Below, in pieces: positions 22,628 to 30,150 of a stretch of DNA of 40,206 bases. Position numbers and translations under genes: made by a program. The notes beneath the pieces are model-generated. The model saw only the letters and a program-made list of their open reading frames with translations. It ran no database searches and was not told the origin of the DNA. Positions within the stretch are counted from its first letter, which is position 1; the number at the start of each line of letters is the position of its first letter. Source of the stretch: a virus; IMG/VR virus record IMGVR_UViG_3300028372_000211, positions 1 to 40,206 of that record. One strand, given 5' to 3'.

Positions 22628-23550
22628 TAGGCGTTGCGGATTACGCTAAAATCCCAACAATAGACAAGAGTATGCGCACCGTAAACTATGCTGATGTCAC
22701 AGACCTTGATTCAGTACCTGTGGGGAACTATCCCCAGCAAGTCATTGACGAAGCTAACGAGGACTTGGATACATTTGTCAGCTTCCTAGAGAAAGAAAGT
22801 GTTAAGGTAGTTCGGCCTGAGCGAACAGATTGCAACTATTACAACTATTGTCCAAGAGACAGTGTATTCATACACGGCGATAAGACTATCGCAACTCCCA
22901 TGCCGTTGCGTGCTAGGATAAACGAATACAAAGCATTTGAACAGCATCTGCAAAATGTCGAGAACCTTAACCAGCCACACTGGGACGCGCTCTATAACAC
23001 AGAGTGCATAGGCAACCCTGACATCTTGGCCCTTAATGAAACTGCTCCAGCATTTGATGCTGCTAACGTAATACGAGCAAACGACGATGTTTTATACCTT
23101 GTGTCAAACAGCGGAAACCGGCAAGGAGCTCTGCTGTTAGAAACTATGTTAGACAATGTAAATGTACACGAACTTGAAGGCATATACAGCTATATGCACA
23201 TCGACTCAACTATTGCTTTTTTACGCGAAGGGCTGATGTTGCTCAACCCAAGTAGAATTAAAAGTAAATCTCAACTCCCAAAGCCTTTTAGACATTGGGA
23301 TGCTATATGGTGTCCTGAACCAACTGACATAGGTTATTATCCAGGATATTGTAACGCTAGCGAATGGATCAATATGAACTTGTTTAGTGTGTCGCCGAGC
23401 CTTGTAGTGCTAGAAGAAAATCAACACTCGCTTAGAAAAGAGCTGGAAAAACATGGCATAGAATGTGCTATGTTGCCTATGCGTCATCAACGTACCCTAG
23501 GCGGCGGATTTCATTGTGTAACCTTGGACTTAGATAGACATGTGGATTAA
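22585..23550 (+). CDS. Amidinotransferase (AGAT/StrB-like)
   Basis: The protein has 321 residues, close to the 345-420 of the family. CPRDSVF (89-95), FDAANVIR (D158), MHIDSTIAFLREG (H205, D207) and LGGGFHCVTLDLDR (Cys311) match the Asp/His/Cys catalytic set of glycine amidinotransferase and inosamine-phosphate amidinotransferase. These enzymes move an amidino group from arginine onto an amine, forming a guanidino group. ATG at 22585 has AGGAA upstream and lies 43 bases inside the PLP gene, so the two are coupled. A PLP-dependent amination followed by amidino transfer is the logic used in streptomycin-type guanidino-sugar synthesis; application here is inference. Glycine is an alternative acceptor. 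Confidence 0.85.
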   Translation: MPSKNEWSQLKKVVVGVADYAKIPTIDKSMRTVNYADVTDLDSVPVGNYPQQVIDEANEDLDTFVSFLEKESVKVVRPERTDCNYYNYCPRDSVFIHGDKTIATPMPLRARINEYKAFEQHLQNVENLNQPHWDALYNTECIGNPDILALNETAPAFDAANVIRANDDVLYLVSNSGNRQGALLLETMLDNVNVHELEGIYSYMHIDSTIAFLREGLMLLNPSRIKSKSQLPKPFRHWDAIWCPEPTDIGYYPGYCNASEWINMNLFSVSPSLVVLEENQHSLRKELEKHGIECAMLPMRHQRTLGGGFHCVTLDLDRHVD

Positions 23551-24034
23551 AGGAAGTGTAAAACCGCGTTGGAACAACCGCTATAAAGAGTTTGAGTACG
23601 TCAGACAACCGCTTACTGACAAGGAACTAATATATTGGAAAGACCAAGGTTATAATCATCAAAACTTTACAGGCATGATGTATGACAGTACTAATCCGAT
23701 GCCTGTTTGGGTGAGAGCCGTTGCTGCTGAAATCGGACTTAACAAATGCGGATATGTGTTTTACAAAATGGTAACCGGCGATATAATGCCTATGCATGTT
23801 GACCACTATCGTCGTTATTGCCAAGTCTTTGATGTTGAGTATAAAGACGTTTGGAGAGCTATTGTTTTCTTAGAAGATTGGCAAAGTGGACACTACTTTG
23901 AAATTAACAGGCATGCATTTTGTAACTATAAAGCAGGTGATTACATTCTTTGGCAAAGTGACACACCTCACGCTGCTTCGAACATAGGAGTGGACGATAG
24001 ATACACTTTACAAATAACAGGAGTTTTAGATTGA
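23540..24034 (+). CDS. Small HxD...H...R (2OG-Fe(II) oxygenase-like) protein
   Basis: The protein has 164 residues. TGDIMPMHVDHYRRYC gives H86 and D88, DYILWQSDTPHAASNIG gives H144, and DDRYTLQITG gives R154. The full HxD...H...R set is present in a minimal jelly-roll. The strand WRAIVFLEDW before the turn is typical. ATG at 23540 overlaps the amidinotransferase by 11 bases. It may hydroxylate the product of the two upstream enzymes, but this is inferred from position only. Confidence 0.65.
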   Translation: MWIKGSVKPRWNNRYKEFEYVRQPLTDKELIYWKDQGYNHQNFTGMMYDSTNPMPVWVRAVAAEIGLNKCGYVFYKMVTGDIMPMHVDHYRRYCQVFDVEYKDVWRAIVFLEDWQSGHYFEINRHAFCNYKAGDYILWQSDTPHAASNIGVDDRYTLQITGVLD

Positions 24035-25230
24035 TTGTACGTATTGAAATAATGCACAAGGATAAGATATATGTACAAGCCGGTTATACTAGCTATACTC
24101 GTCTTCATCCTATACACAAAAGGTCTAAGAGTAGTTCTGCCTCATACCACACAGTAACAAATAAGATTGAAAGAACAGACGGCACTGCTATCGTTACGTT
24201 ATATTCTGGATGTACTAAAACTAACATAAAAGACATAATTAGGTTTATAAAAGTTAACCGAATAAAAAACGTTTACTTCTTTATCGAAGATGTTTTTAGA
24301 TTATATTCAAAGAAACATCAATTTGCATATTTAGAAACCTACGTTTTAGATTACGATCAGAAAAGCGTTAGGTCACTCGAACTGGATATGATCTCTACGA
24401 TAATAAGCAAAACTAAATGCAACTACAAAATATATCATTGCGAACAAAACGCAGACATAGTGGGAGAAAATTACAACTTAGAAATAAACTATTTTGATTG
24501 GTTTTTTCTAGATTGTATTGACATCAAGAATTCAGGAAAGCAACGTAAATATATAGAATCGAAAATTCCTATTAAACATAAAATATCGTGCTTTAATCTA
24601 CGACGAGACTGGCACCGTACTATTATTATGTCCTTGATAAAAGACTTTGACGGCACTTTTAGTCTAAATGATTCATATACAACAAAAGAGTTGATAACGA
24701 ACCCGGCTATACCACTAAAGAATTTTGGGCGGCCTATAAGCAAACGTATTGTTAAAGGAAATAAATCCTTGCTCGAATCACCCATATTATGGGATGCTGC
24801 GCCAGACAAGAATGGCAAAATAACAGCACCGACCCACAAGAATCAGTTAGATAATACAGGGGCTATTGCCGCATCATTTGTTAACGTTGTGACAGAAACC
24901 AGATTTGCATCTAGCATGCCGAACGTGTCAGAAAAAACCCTGAAACCAATTTTAGTTAAACGACCTTTTATTATGGTTGGCCCAGTAGGAACACTAGCTC
25001 ATTTGCGCGAACTAGGGTTTAAGACATTTAGCAAGTGGTGGGACGAAGGGTATGACAGCATAACTGATCACAGCAAACGCTTAGAAATGATCTATAAAAT
25101 AATAGAATCTATTAACGATATGCCATTGGATGATCTCAACACACTGCTAGAAGATATGAACAGTGTGTTAGAACACAACTTTAACAATATGTTAAAGCTC
25201 GGGGAACAAATGGGGAAGAACTTAGATTAA
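24031..25230 (+). CDS. Protein with a marine-phage glycosyltransferase-like C-terminal domain
   Basis: The protein has 399 residues. The C-terminal part (about 287-399) reads FVNVVTETRFASS then EKTLKPILVKRPFIMVGPVG, LRELGFKTF and WWDEGYDSITD. I associate this pattern with putative phage and marine bacterial glycosyltransferases, in which ExxxxKxxxxI..RPF binds the sugar donor. The N-terminal 280 residues are Lys-rich and lack motifs I recognise. The start is TTG at 24031 because AGGAG lies 7 bases upstream and the codon overlaps the previous stop as TTGA; ATG at 24052 is the alternative. Its end overlaps the convergent radical SAM gene by 9 bases within a hairpin. Acceptor unknown. Confidence 0.5.
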   Translation: MIVRIEIMHKDKIYVQAGYTSYTRLHPIHKRSKSSSASYHTVTNKIERTDGTAIVTLYSGCTKTNIKDIIRFIKVNRIKNVYFFIEDVFRLYSKKHQFAYLETYVLDYDQKSVRSLELDMISTIISKTKCNYKIYHCEQNADIVGENYNLEINYFDWFFLDCIDIKNSGKQRKYIESKIPIKHKISCFNLRRDWHRTIIMSLIKDFDGTFSLNDSYTTKELITNPAIPLKNFGRPISKRIVKGNKSLLESPILWDAAPDKNGKITAPTHKNQLDNTGAIAASFVNVVTETRFASSMPNVSEKTLKPILVKRPFIMVGPVGTLAHLRELGFKTFSKWWDEGYDSITDHSKRLEMIYKIIESINDMPLDDLNTLLEDMNSVLEHNFNNMLKLGEQMGKNLD

Positions 25231-25238
25231 GTTCTTCC
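25214..25238. terminator. Bidirectional terminator-like hairpin at convergent stops
   Basis: There is a perfect 11-bp inverted repeat, GGAAGAACTTA at 25214-25224 and TAAGTTCTTCC at 25228-25238, with a 3-base loop GAT. It contains both convergent stop codons. No long U-tract is present. The role as a shared terminator or mRNA 3' end is inferred from position and symmetry. Confidence 0.6.
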
Positions 25239-26625
25239 ATTCTCTGTACACGCCCTCCATTTCCGGAAAAGTTCCTAAGAAATCAGTGCCACGTCGACGA
25301 TCATGCTCGTCGACAAAGATTACAAAATCTTTTCGCAGTGTTTCTAGCTCGCCTCGTGACATCTTTTCATTTGAGAATACTTCTTGCAACCTGCTAAACT
25401 TGTCGCCTTCCCATTCGTAGAATCCTTGATTACAAATACTCATATCGTGCGGCGACTCTAGGTTATTGCGAATAAACTCTAGTTGTTTAGTGATGTACTT
25501 CTCATTCCATTCCGGCGGCGCAATCTTAATAGCTTGATGATCAGGATATCTGAGATACGGCACATCTAAAATAATAGGAATAGCCTTACCTGGGCCGCCA
25601 AAGTCTTTCTTAATAGCAAGGATATCTTCTAAGAACTTGTCAAAAGATATCATGCTTAACAGATTGTAGGTACACATACAAGTAAAAGTACAGCCTGGTA
25701 CTTCTGTTAGAACGCGACGAATATTGTACAACCATTTATCGTAATCTAAGCCGTGTCTAATATACTCTGCCTGGGCACCATAAGCCTCGGCGCTTGTGAA
25801 TATCTTAAACTTCTTAACCAGATTGTTGTCGCAAATATACTTTACCTTACTAAAAAACTTTTCAAACAATTCATCCGGAATGCACATATTACTGTTGACA
25901 GAGAATTCAATATTAGGCAGTGGGTTCTCAATAATGTAATCCAATACCTTAAACGTATCTTTGGCCAGCAATGGCTCGCCGCCGGTGATTCTAAAGTGAT
26001 GCAACTTGTCAGAAATCTCAGGCCACCATTTCCAAAATGCGTCCACGTATGGATTATATTCACGCACAGGAATAGGCACTGTTCCATTCTGCTCCATTGA
26101 ATGCAAGCTGTTAAATGGCTTACTAGTTTCGTACGCGCCGTGTTGCTTTATTTCATCCATCCACTTACTGCTAACCTGCGGTCCGCAATAGCTACACTTG
26201 AAATTACATACACTGCTGAAACTAACTTCTAAGTAAGTAGGCACAACGTCATGGTCCCATGGCATTGTCTTGATTTCTTCCATGTATGGCAACGCCCATG
26301 GCTCGTAGGACTTGTACGTGCGATCGCTGACAGCATCTTCGTTGCTATCTTCTACGCGCCAACAATAGTCACATTCGCTAGGGCGCTCGCCTTGCAGCAT
26401 CTTTTTACGCTGCTCTTTTTTATACTTAGTGTTATGCAACGCGCTTGGATTGTTTTCAAGCTCTTCAACAGGAATCTTGTGTGCTGTTGGGTGATGGCAG
26501 CTATGTGTCTGGCCACTGTGAAGATGCAACGTCACCTGCTTCCACTTAGCCAAACAAAAGCCTGTCCCTACTTCGTCTAATTCTTGTGTGACTGCTATTA
26601 ATCTACTGTTTGAAAAATCGCTCAC
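25222..26625 (-). CDS. Radical SAM protein with N-terminal Cys-cluster (twitch/SPASM-like) domain
   Basis: The protein has 467 residues. The N-terminal domain has FCLAKWKQVTL (C24), THSCHHP (C43) and MLQGERPSECDYCWRVEDS (C85, C88), and the core CNFKCSYC (C140, C144, C147) follows, with ITGGEPLLAKDT later. It is the third member of the family at 6688-7959 and 10924-12336; the shared signature is RxxMLxGExPxxCxxCxxxE. Start is GTG at 26625, supported by AGGAAGG upstream and a GTGA overlap with the previous stop. Last gene of the minus operon from 30096. The other genes of this operon are glycosyltransferases and two unknown proteins, which hints at a glycan or glycosylated target. Substrate unknown. 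Confidence 0.85.
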   Translation of the reverse strand: MSDFSNSRLIAVTQELDEVGTGFCLAKWKQVTLHLHSGQTHSCHHPTAHKIPVEELENNPSALHNTKYKKEQRKKMLQGERPSECDYCWRVEDSNEDAVSDRTYKSYEPWALPYMEEIKTMPWDHDVVPTYLEVSFSSVCNFKCSYCGPQVSSKWMDEIKQHGAYETSKPFNSLHSMEQNGTVPIPVREYNPYVDAFWKWWPEISDKLHHFRITGGEPLLAKDTFKVLDYIIENPLPNIEFSVNSNMCIPDELFEKFFSKVKYICDNNLVKKFKIFTSAEAYGAQAEYIRHGLDYDKWLYNIRRVLTEVPGCTFTCMCTYNLLSMISFDKFLEDILAIKKDFGGPGKAIPIILDVPYLRYPDHQAIKIAPPEWNEKYITKQLEFIRNNLESPHDMSICNQGFYEWEGDKFSRLQEVFSNEKMSRGELETLRKDFVIFVDEHDRRRGTDFLGTFPEMEGVYREWKNLI

Positions 26626-27524
26626 TTAATCCTTCCTATAATTCTTGGTGTATTTTCGTACACTTGTTTGAAAAACTTTGATGCGTTATCGTCTAGTTCT
26701 GCAACTTCAAGATCTAATTCTTCGCGCAATGCTTGTCCTGTGTTTACTATCTTGAATTTTGCATCATCTTCTGAGAAGCTGCCGTACATTTCGTACCAAT
26801 ATTCTGTTAGATATTCGAAGTCTCTGACTTGAGTGTAATCCCAATCTGTGCAGTTTGTCATATAAACGCCTTCTCGAGCGCCTAACATACTCCAGATACC
26901 GTTCTTTACATCGGCGCCAACATTGCACCAAATAAGCAACCGGTCATAATTTTGCCACCACACGGACTTCAGCATAGATGTCTTTTCGCCTTGGTTCAAA
27001 CTCATCTTCACTCCTTCGCGGAACCCTGCTCGCCATGCCTGAAACGGTGTTTCGTTTGTGTAACTTGTACAGTAGTTCGTATTGAATTGGTAATAAAGAT
27101 CGCTGAAACAAAACTCTACAACACTACGATGATCAGTTGCGTCGGCATTTTCATGTGTCTTCATGTTGTTTACAAATTCACGAGTCCACATCTTAAGGCC
27201 ACCGTTGCCATAACGCAAGCCGTTAACATGGACGTTTCCGCACCAGCTGAAAACATGCTTGTCTGTAAGTCCTAACTCGTCTAAGTCTATCTCTATATTC
27301 AAGAAATTAGGATCAATGATGTTATCAGCATCGATTGTAACAAAATATTCTGTTTCACTTAATGCTGCACACGCTTTGTGCGCTGCATCGCTGCCTTTGA
27401 CTCCGTGAACACGCTTGGCCCATGGAATCTTGGTACAAAGGTCTGCGTAGTTCTTTTCTGCATTAGGTTCGTCATAGGACAAGAAAATGATATCTTGGTC
27501 TACAACTCTAATCTTATTGCTCAT
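26622..27524 (-). CDS. GT-A-like glycosyltransferase
   Basis: The protein has 300 residues from ATG 27524 (AGAGGA upstream). IIFLSYDEPNAEKNYADL opens the domain, RVHGVKGSDAAHKAC follows, and YFVTIDADNIID carries the DxD-like metal site (D65, D67). Further on, RYGNGGLKMWTR and FQAWRAGFREG match the C-terminal domain of the multi-repeat protein at 19067-20695, so the two are paralogs and this is the plain form without the repeats. A metal- and nucleotide-sugar-dependent transferase is likely; the acceptor is unknown. It lies between an unknown gene and a radical SAM gene. Confidence 0.7.
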   Translation of the reverse strand: MSNKIRVVDQDIIFLSYDEPNAEKNYADLCTKIPWAKRVHGVKGSDAAHKACAALSETEYFVTIDADNIIDPNFLNIEIDLDELGLTDKHVFSWCGNVHVNGLRYGNGGLKMWTREFVNNMKTHENADATDHRSVVEFCFSDLYYQFNTNYCTSYTNETPFQAWRAGFREGVKMSLNQGEKTSMLKSVWWQNYDRLLIWCNVGADVKNGIWSMLGAREGVYMTNCTDWDYTQVRDFEYLTEYWYEMYGSFSEDDAKFKIVNTGQALREELDLEVAELDDNASKFFKQVYENTPRIIGRIK

Positions 27525-28095
27525 TAAAAATCCTCTTAAACTGGTACGTGTCAAATTTGCGTGATGTAAATATGCTTATAGGCTCGTCTGAATGCTCAAA
27601 CGGCATAGTGAACGGCAGTACAACATAATTATCACGCACTACGTCAGCAAGTTCAACAAAAAGAGTTTTGTAAAGAATATTAGGATCTCCTTTAGCGGTG
27701 ACGCTTAACATCATCCTGTCGTTTACGGCAACTCCTTTCCCTCTAAGACTATCGCCAAGCACTGCACCGATGTGTACCTTCCAACAAGTGTTCACAACGT
27801 CTTGGACAATCAAAATGTCTGGAGATTTGCCGACTCCTTGTGGAACATCGTAGATAAAATTGTTTACAGAATTTCCTCTCATCTGTGTGTCGTATCGACT
27901 ACCGAACTCCATCTGCTTAATCTTGGTGTTGTACCGTACTTCAAATGCAGTAGTCGAATCTTCGCCACTAATTAGCTTTCTTACTTTGTCGAGCGGCACT
28001 GGAATCGAGTTCTCGCCCGTGTACTCTGTAGCTTTGATCCCTAGTATCGATCCTGTCTCTTTATCAAATTTTACATACATCATTTTTTCAGACAT
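27514..28095 (-). CDS. Conserved phage protein of unknown function
   Basis: The protein has 193 residues. I do not recognise a family. It is rich in beta-strand-like segments (MMYVKFDKETGSILGIK, AFEVRYNTKIKQMEFG, YVVLPFTMPFEH) and has no membrane segment or Cys pattern. This could be a small structural or DNA/RNA-binding protein, but nothing proves it. ATG at 28095 with AAGGA 9 bases upstream is preferred to TTG at 28101. It overlaps both neighbours, so it is part of the glycosyltransferase operon. Confidence 0.55.
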   Translation of the reverse strand: MSEKMMYVKFDKETGSILGIKATEYTGENSIPVPLDKVRKLISGEDSTTAFEVRYNTKIKQMEFGSRYDTQMRGNSVNNFIYDVPQGVGKSPDILIVQDVVNTCWKVHIGAVLGDSLRGKGVAVNDRMMLSVTAKGDPNILYKTLFVELADVVRDNYVVLPFTMPFEHSDEPISIFTSRKFDTYQFKRIFNEQ

Positions 28096-28915
28096 TTTCA
28101 AACTTCCTTATAATTTCTGGCGTAACAAAATCATTCTCAGTGTAATGAAATATTCCGTCTTGTAAATGATTGCCTATTTTAAGCTGTACTGAATCTGTAA
28201 GGTAAACACCAACGCGACTTTGCCAAGTAACTGGTGTAGACTCCCAGCCTTGTAATCCTGGCTGCATGTGCTTAATGTAAGGTGCCGAGTATCCTCTATT
28301 TGAGATGTCGTCGTCGATGTCTAAGATACGCGACACAATCGACGTAGTAATGTCCATACTGGGTTCTTTTGGATAGTGTTCCTTACAAAAGTTACCGTAA
28401 AATAGCTCCCAGTTTTTAGTTACTAGTTCTACCCAATCGTAAAACGTGTGCGCAAGTTCAGACTTTCTAAAGTAGTGTGCTGCATTATAAAAATTCGGTA
28501 GTTCGTTTTCGCGAAACGCCGCACGGTAAGGGTTAGTCTCCTCATTAACTAGTTCGTTGCGATAGCTAAAAACTCGGCAAGGAAAGTACAAGTCGTAATT
28601 ATCAAGAAACTCCCAGAACGGTGCTTGGTTGTCTAAGACTAACACATCGCTGTCTAGCACAATTGTTTGGTCGTAAGGAGTAGCGTGGTATAGCTTCCAC
28701 CGATGTTCTGTTTTGAAACGGCTGTTTGTTAGCTCGTACCAGGGAATTTCTATTATCTTGTCAAAAACTTTTTCTTGTTTTTTAAGCAACTTGTCGTTAG
28801 TAACAATACTGACAGGGTATTCGTTGCCACTTGCTTTTATACTTAATGCACAGAGGTAGGCTTGCGTGACATATTCTTTACCCTCTGCATATATTAGGAA
28901 TCCTTTACTGCTCAT
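28088..28915 (-). CDS. GT8-like glycosyltransferase
   Basis: The protein has 275 residues. KGFLIYAEGKEYVTQAYLCALSIK and SIVTND form the nucleotide-binding opening, and QTIVLDSDVLVLD (D88, D90) is the DxD metal site. NAAHYFRKSE and the later GLQGWESTP match retaining GT8-type enzymes in order and spacing. Paralog of the protein at 28905-29750 just upstream. ATG at 28915 lies inside the previous gene's end; an in-frame TTG at 28918 is an alternative. Donor and acceptor unknown. Confidence 0.65.
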   Translation of the reverse strand: MSSKGFLIYAEGKEYVTQAYLCALSIKASGNEYPVSIVTNDKLLKKQEKVFDKIIEIPWYELTNSRFKTEHRWKLYHATPYDQTIVLDSDVLVLDNQAPFWEFLDNYDLYFPCRVFSYRNELVNEETNPYRAAFRENELPNFYNAAHYFRKSELAHTFYDWVELVTKNWELFYGNFCKEHYPKEPSMDITTSIVSRILDIDDDISNRGYSAPYIKHMQPGLQGWESTPVTWQSRVGVYLTDSVQLKIGNHLQDGIFHYTENDFVTPEIIRKFENV

Positions 28916-29750
28916 CAATGCACCTGTTTAAGCTAAATTTGTTCATCACGTGAACATTAGCATCTTTAATTCTAAACGCTGTATACTCGCCGGCGTACTT
29001 GGGCTTCTCTAACAGAATAAACAAACTGTCGCCGTCGATGCTCCAAAGTATTGACTTGTCTGTAATGTAATAAAGACTGCCGGGCATAGGTTTAACAAAA
29101 TTGCCTGGTTGGTACCCGTTCATAACATGGATTGCCATACTAAACGCAAAATCATTTCGATACAAAGAACGACTTAGTTGAAAGACGTTGCTGTAATGTT
29201 TCCAATTTTCTTGTATGTGCTGCACTAAGTCAAAAAACACTTTGTTAGTTTCAGACTTACGGAAGAAAATAACAGTTGCCCAGTAAAAATCTACACTTGT
29301 GTCTGAGATTGTCTCAAACTCCTTGCCACGATCTATACCTGTTATGTCAACACAATCTTTGTACATCAGTAAATCGTGATGATTATCAAAACACTTCAGG
29401 AAACTGTTATTGGATATAACCACGTCAGTATCAAGAACAAGAGTTTCGTCATACGGTGACATCTCATATGACTTTGGTCGCAGGTCATTCTTCCATTCTA
29501 ATCTTTTAGAAGCTAGAGCGCCGTCGTTAAACGCTTTGACGTTGTCTGTTAGTTTGTAAGCAACAGGAATGACATTGTCGAACACTGTGTCGGCATCTTC
29601 ATAGACTGTTCGCAGGTATTTTTCACTATCTGTGACAATCGTAGTCGGAAGTCCTAGGTATTCCTTTGCTCGTTGTGCAAGAAAATATGCCTGCTTTACA
29701 TAGTCAACATGCGAATTGTTGCTCGCAAACACTAGTATGCCTTTAGTCAT
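28905..29750 (-). CDS. GT8-like glycosyltransferase
   Basis: The protein has 281 residues. GILVFASNNSHVDYVKQAYFLAQ and TTIVTDSEKYL open the domain, and DETLVLDTDVVIS (D107, D109) is the DxD site. It aligns with the downstream 275-aa protein in the first 110 residues and in the FFRKSE segment, so the pair is a tandem duplication. ATG at 29750 overlaps the stop of the 117-aa gene. Two related transferases next to each other usually add successive sugars; this is inference. Confidence 0.65.
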   Translation of the reverse strand: MTKGILVFASNNSHVDYVKQAYFLAQRAKEYLGLPTTIVTDSEKYLRTVYEDADTVFDNVIPVAYKLTDNVKAFNDGALASKRLEWKNDLRPKSYEMSPYDETLVLDTDVVISNNSFLKCFDNHHDLLMYKDCVDITGIDRGKEFETISDTSVDFYWATVIFFRKSETNKVFFDLVQHIQENWKHYSNVFQLSRSLYRNDFAFSMAIHVMNGYQPGNFVKPMPGSLYYITDKSILWSIDGDSLFILLEKPKYAGEYTAFRIKDANVHVMNKFSLNRCIDEQ

Positions 29751-30096
29751 GGTCTGTTAGTTTCTCCACAGACCGATTGTTCTTGAGTCTGGTGTATTCA
29801 GCATGGAAAGTGTTGGTGGCAGAGAAGTAGACATCAGTAATATCGTCTAAGAAGGCTTCTAAATCGCTGATCATTGCGGGAGTCTCGTTGTCGTCTACAA
29901 GCACAACGTCTTCGACATACTCTTTTTCTACTAGCATTGTTACAAATGTCATCAGTTCTTTGGTCACTGTAAACTGTGCGCCGGCATGATAAAAGATAAT
30001 TTGTTCGCGGTATTTTTCTTTGAGAATACGCTTCTGGTTGTTAAGCGTGATCATGTAATTTGAAAAGTCTAATGCTTTTTCAAGTCGTTCGTCCAT
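29743..30096 (-). CDS. Small conserved T4-like marine phage protein
   Basis: The protein has 117 residues. ALDFSNYMITLNNQKRILKEKYREQ, GAQFTVTKELMTFVTMLVE and an acidic stretch before DITDVYF give a mostly helical, charged protein. I recall similar small proteins in marine T4-like phages, but I do not know a function. ATG at 30096 has AGGAG 6 bases upstream, sequestered in a hairpin in read-through transcripts. A sigma70-like promoter lies directly upstream. First gene of the operon that continues to 25222. Confidence 0.7.
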   Translation of the reverse strand: MDERLEKALDFSNYMITLNNQKRILKEKYREQIIFYHAGAQFTVTKELMTFVTMLVEKEYVEDVVLVDDNETPAMISDLEAFLDDITDVYFSATNTFHAEYTRLKNNRSVEKLTDHD

Positions 30097-30102
30097 AGAA
30101 GT

Positions 30103-30136
30103 CTCCTAGTCATACTATATTTTATGACATTAGGAG
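30103..30136 (-). promoter_or_regulatory. RNA hairpin sequestering the ribosome-binding site of the gene at 30096
   Basis: On the minus RNA the arm CTCCTAATGTCATA (30136-30123) pairs with TATGACTAGGAG (30114-30103), two 6-bp stems with a 2-base bulge and an 8-base loop. The AGGAG of the second arm is the Shine-Dalgarno of ATG 30096. Transcripts coming from the upstream tail-fibre gene would carry both arms; transcripts from the promoter inside would lack the first arm. Confidence 0.5.
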
Positions 30137-30147
30137 CATCTAGTCAA
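30119..30147 (-). promoter_or_regulatory. Sigma70-like promoter TTGACT-N17-TAAAAT
   Basis: The minus strand has TTGACT (30147-30142), a 17-base spacer and TAAAAT (30124-30119). Each hexamer matches the sigma70 consensus at 5 of 6 positions. Expected start is near 30112, giving a leader of about 16 bases with AGGAG. It contrasts with the NATAAATA boxes elsewhere and suggests host-polymerase (early) expression of the 30096 operon. Confidence 0.5.
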
Positions 30148-30150
30148 CCA

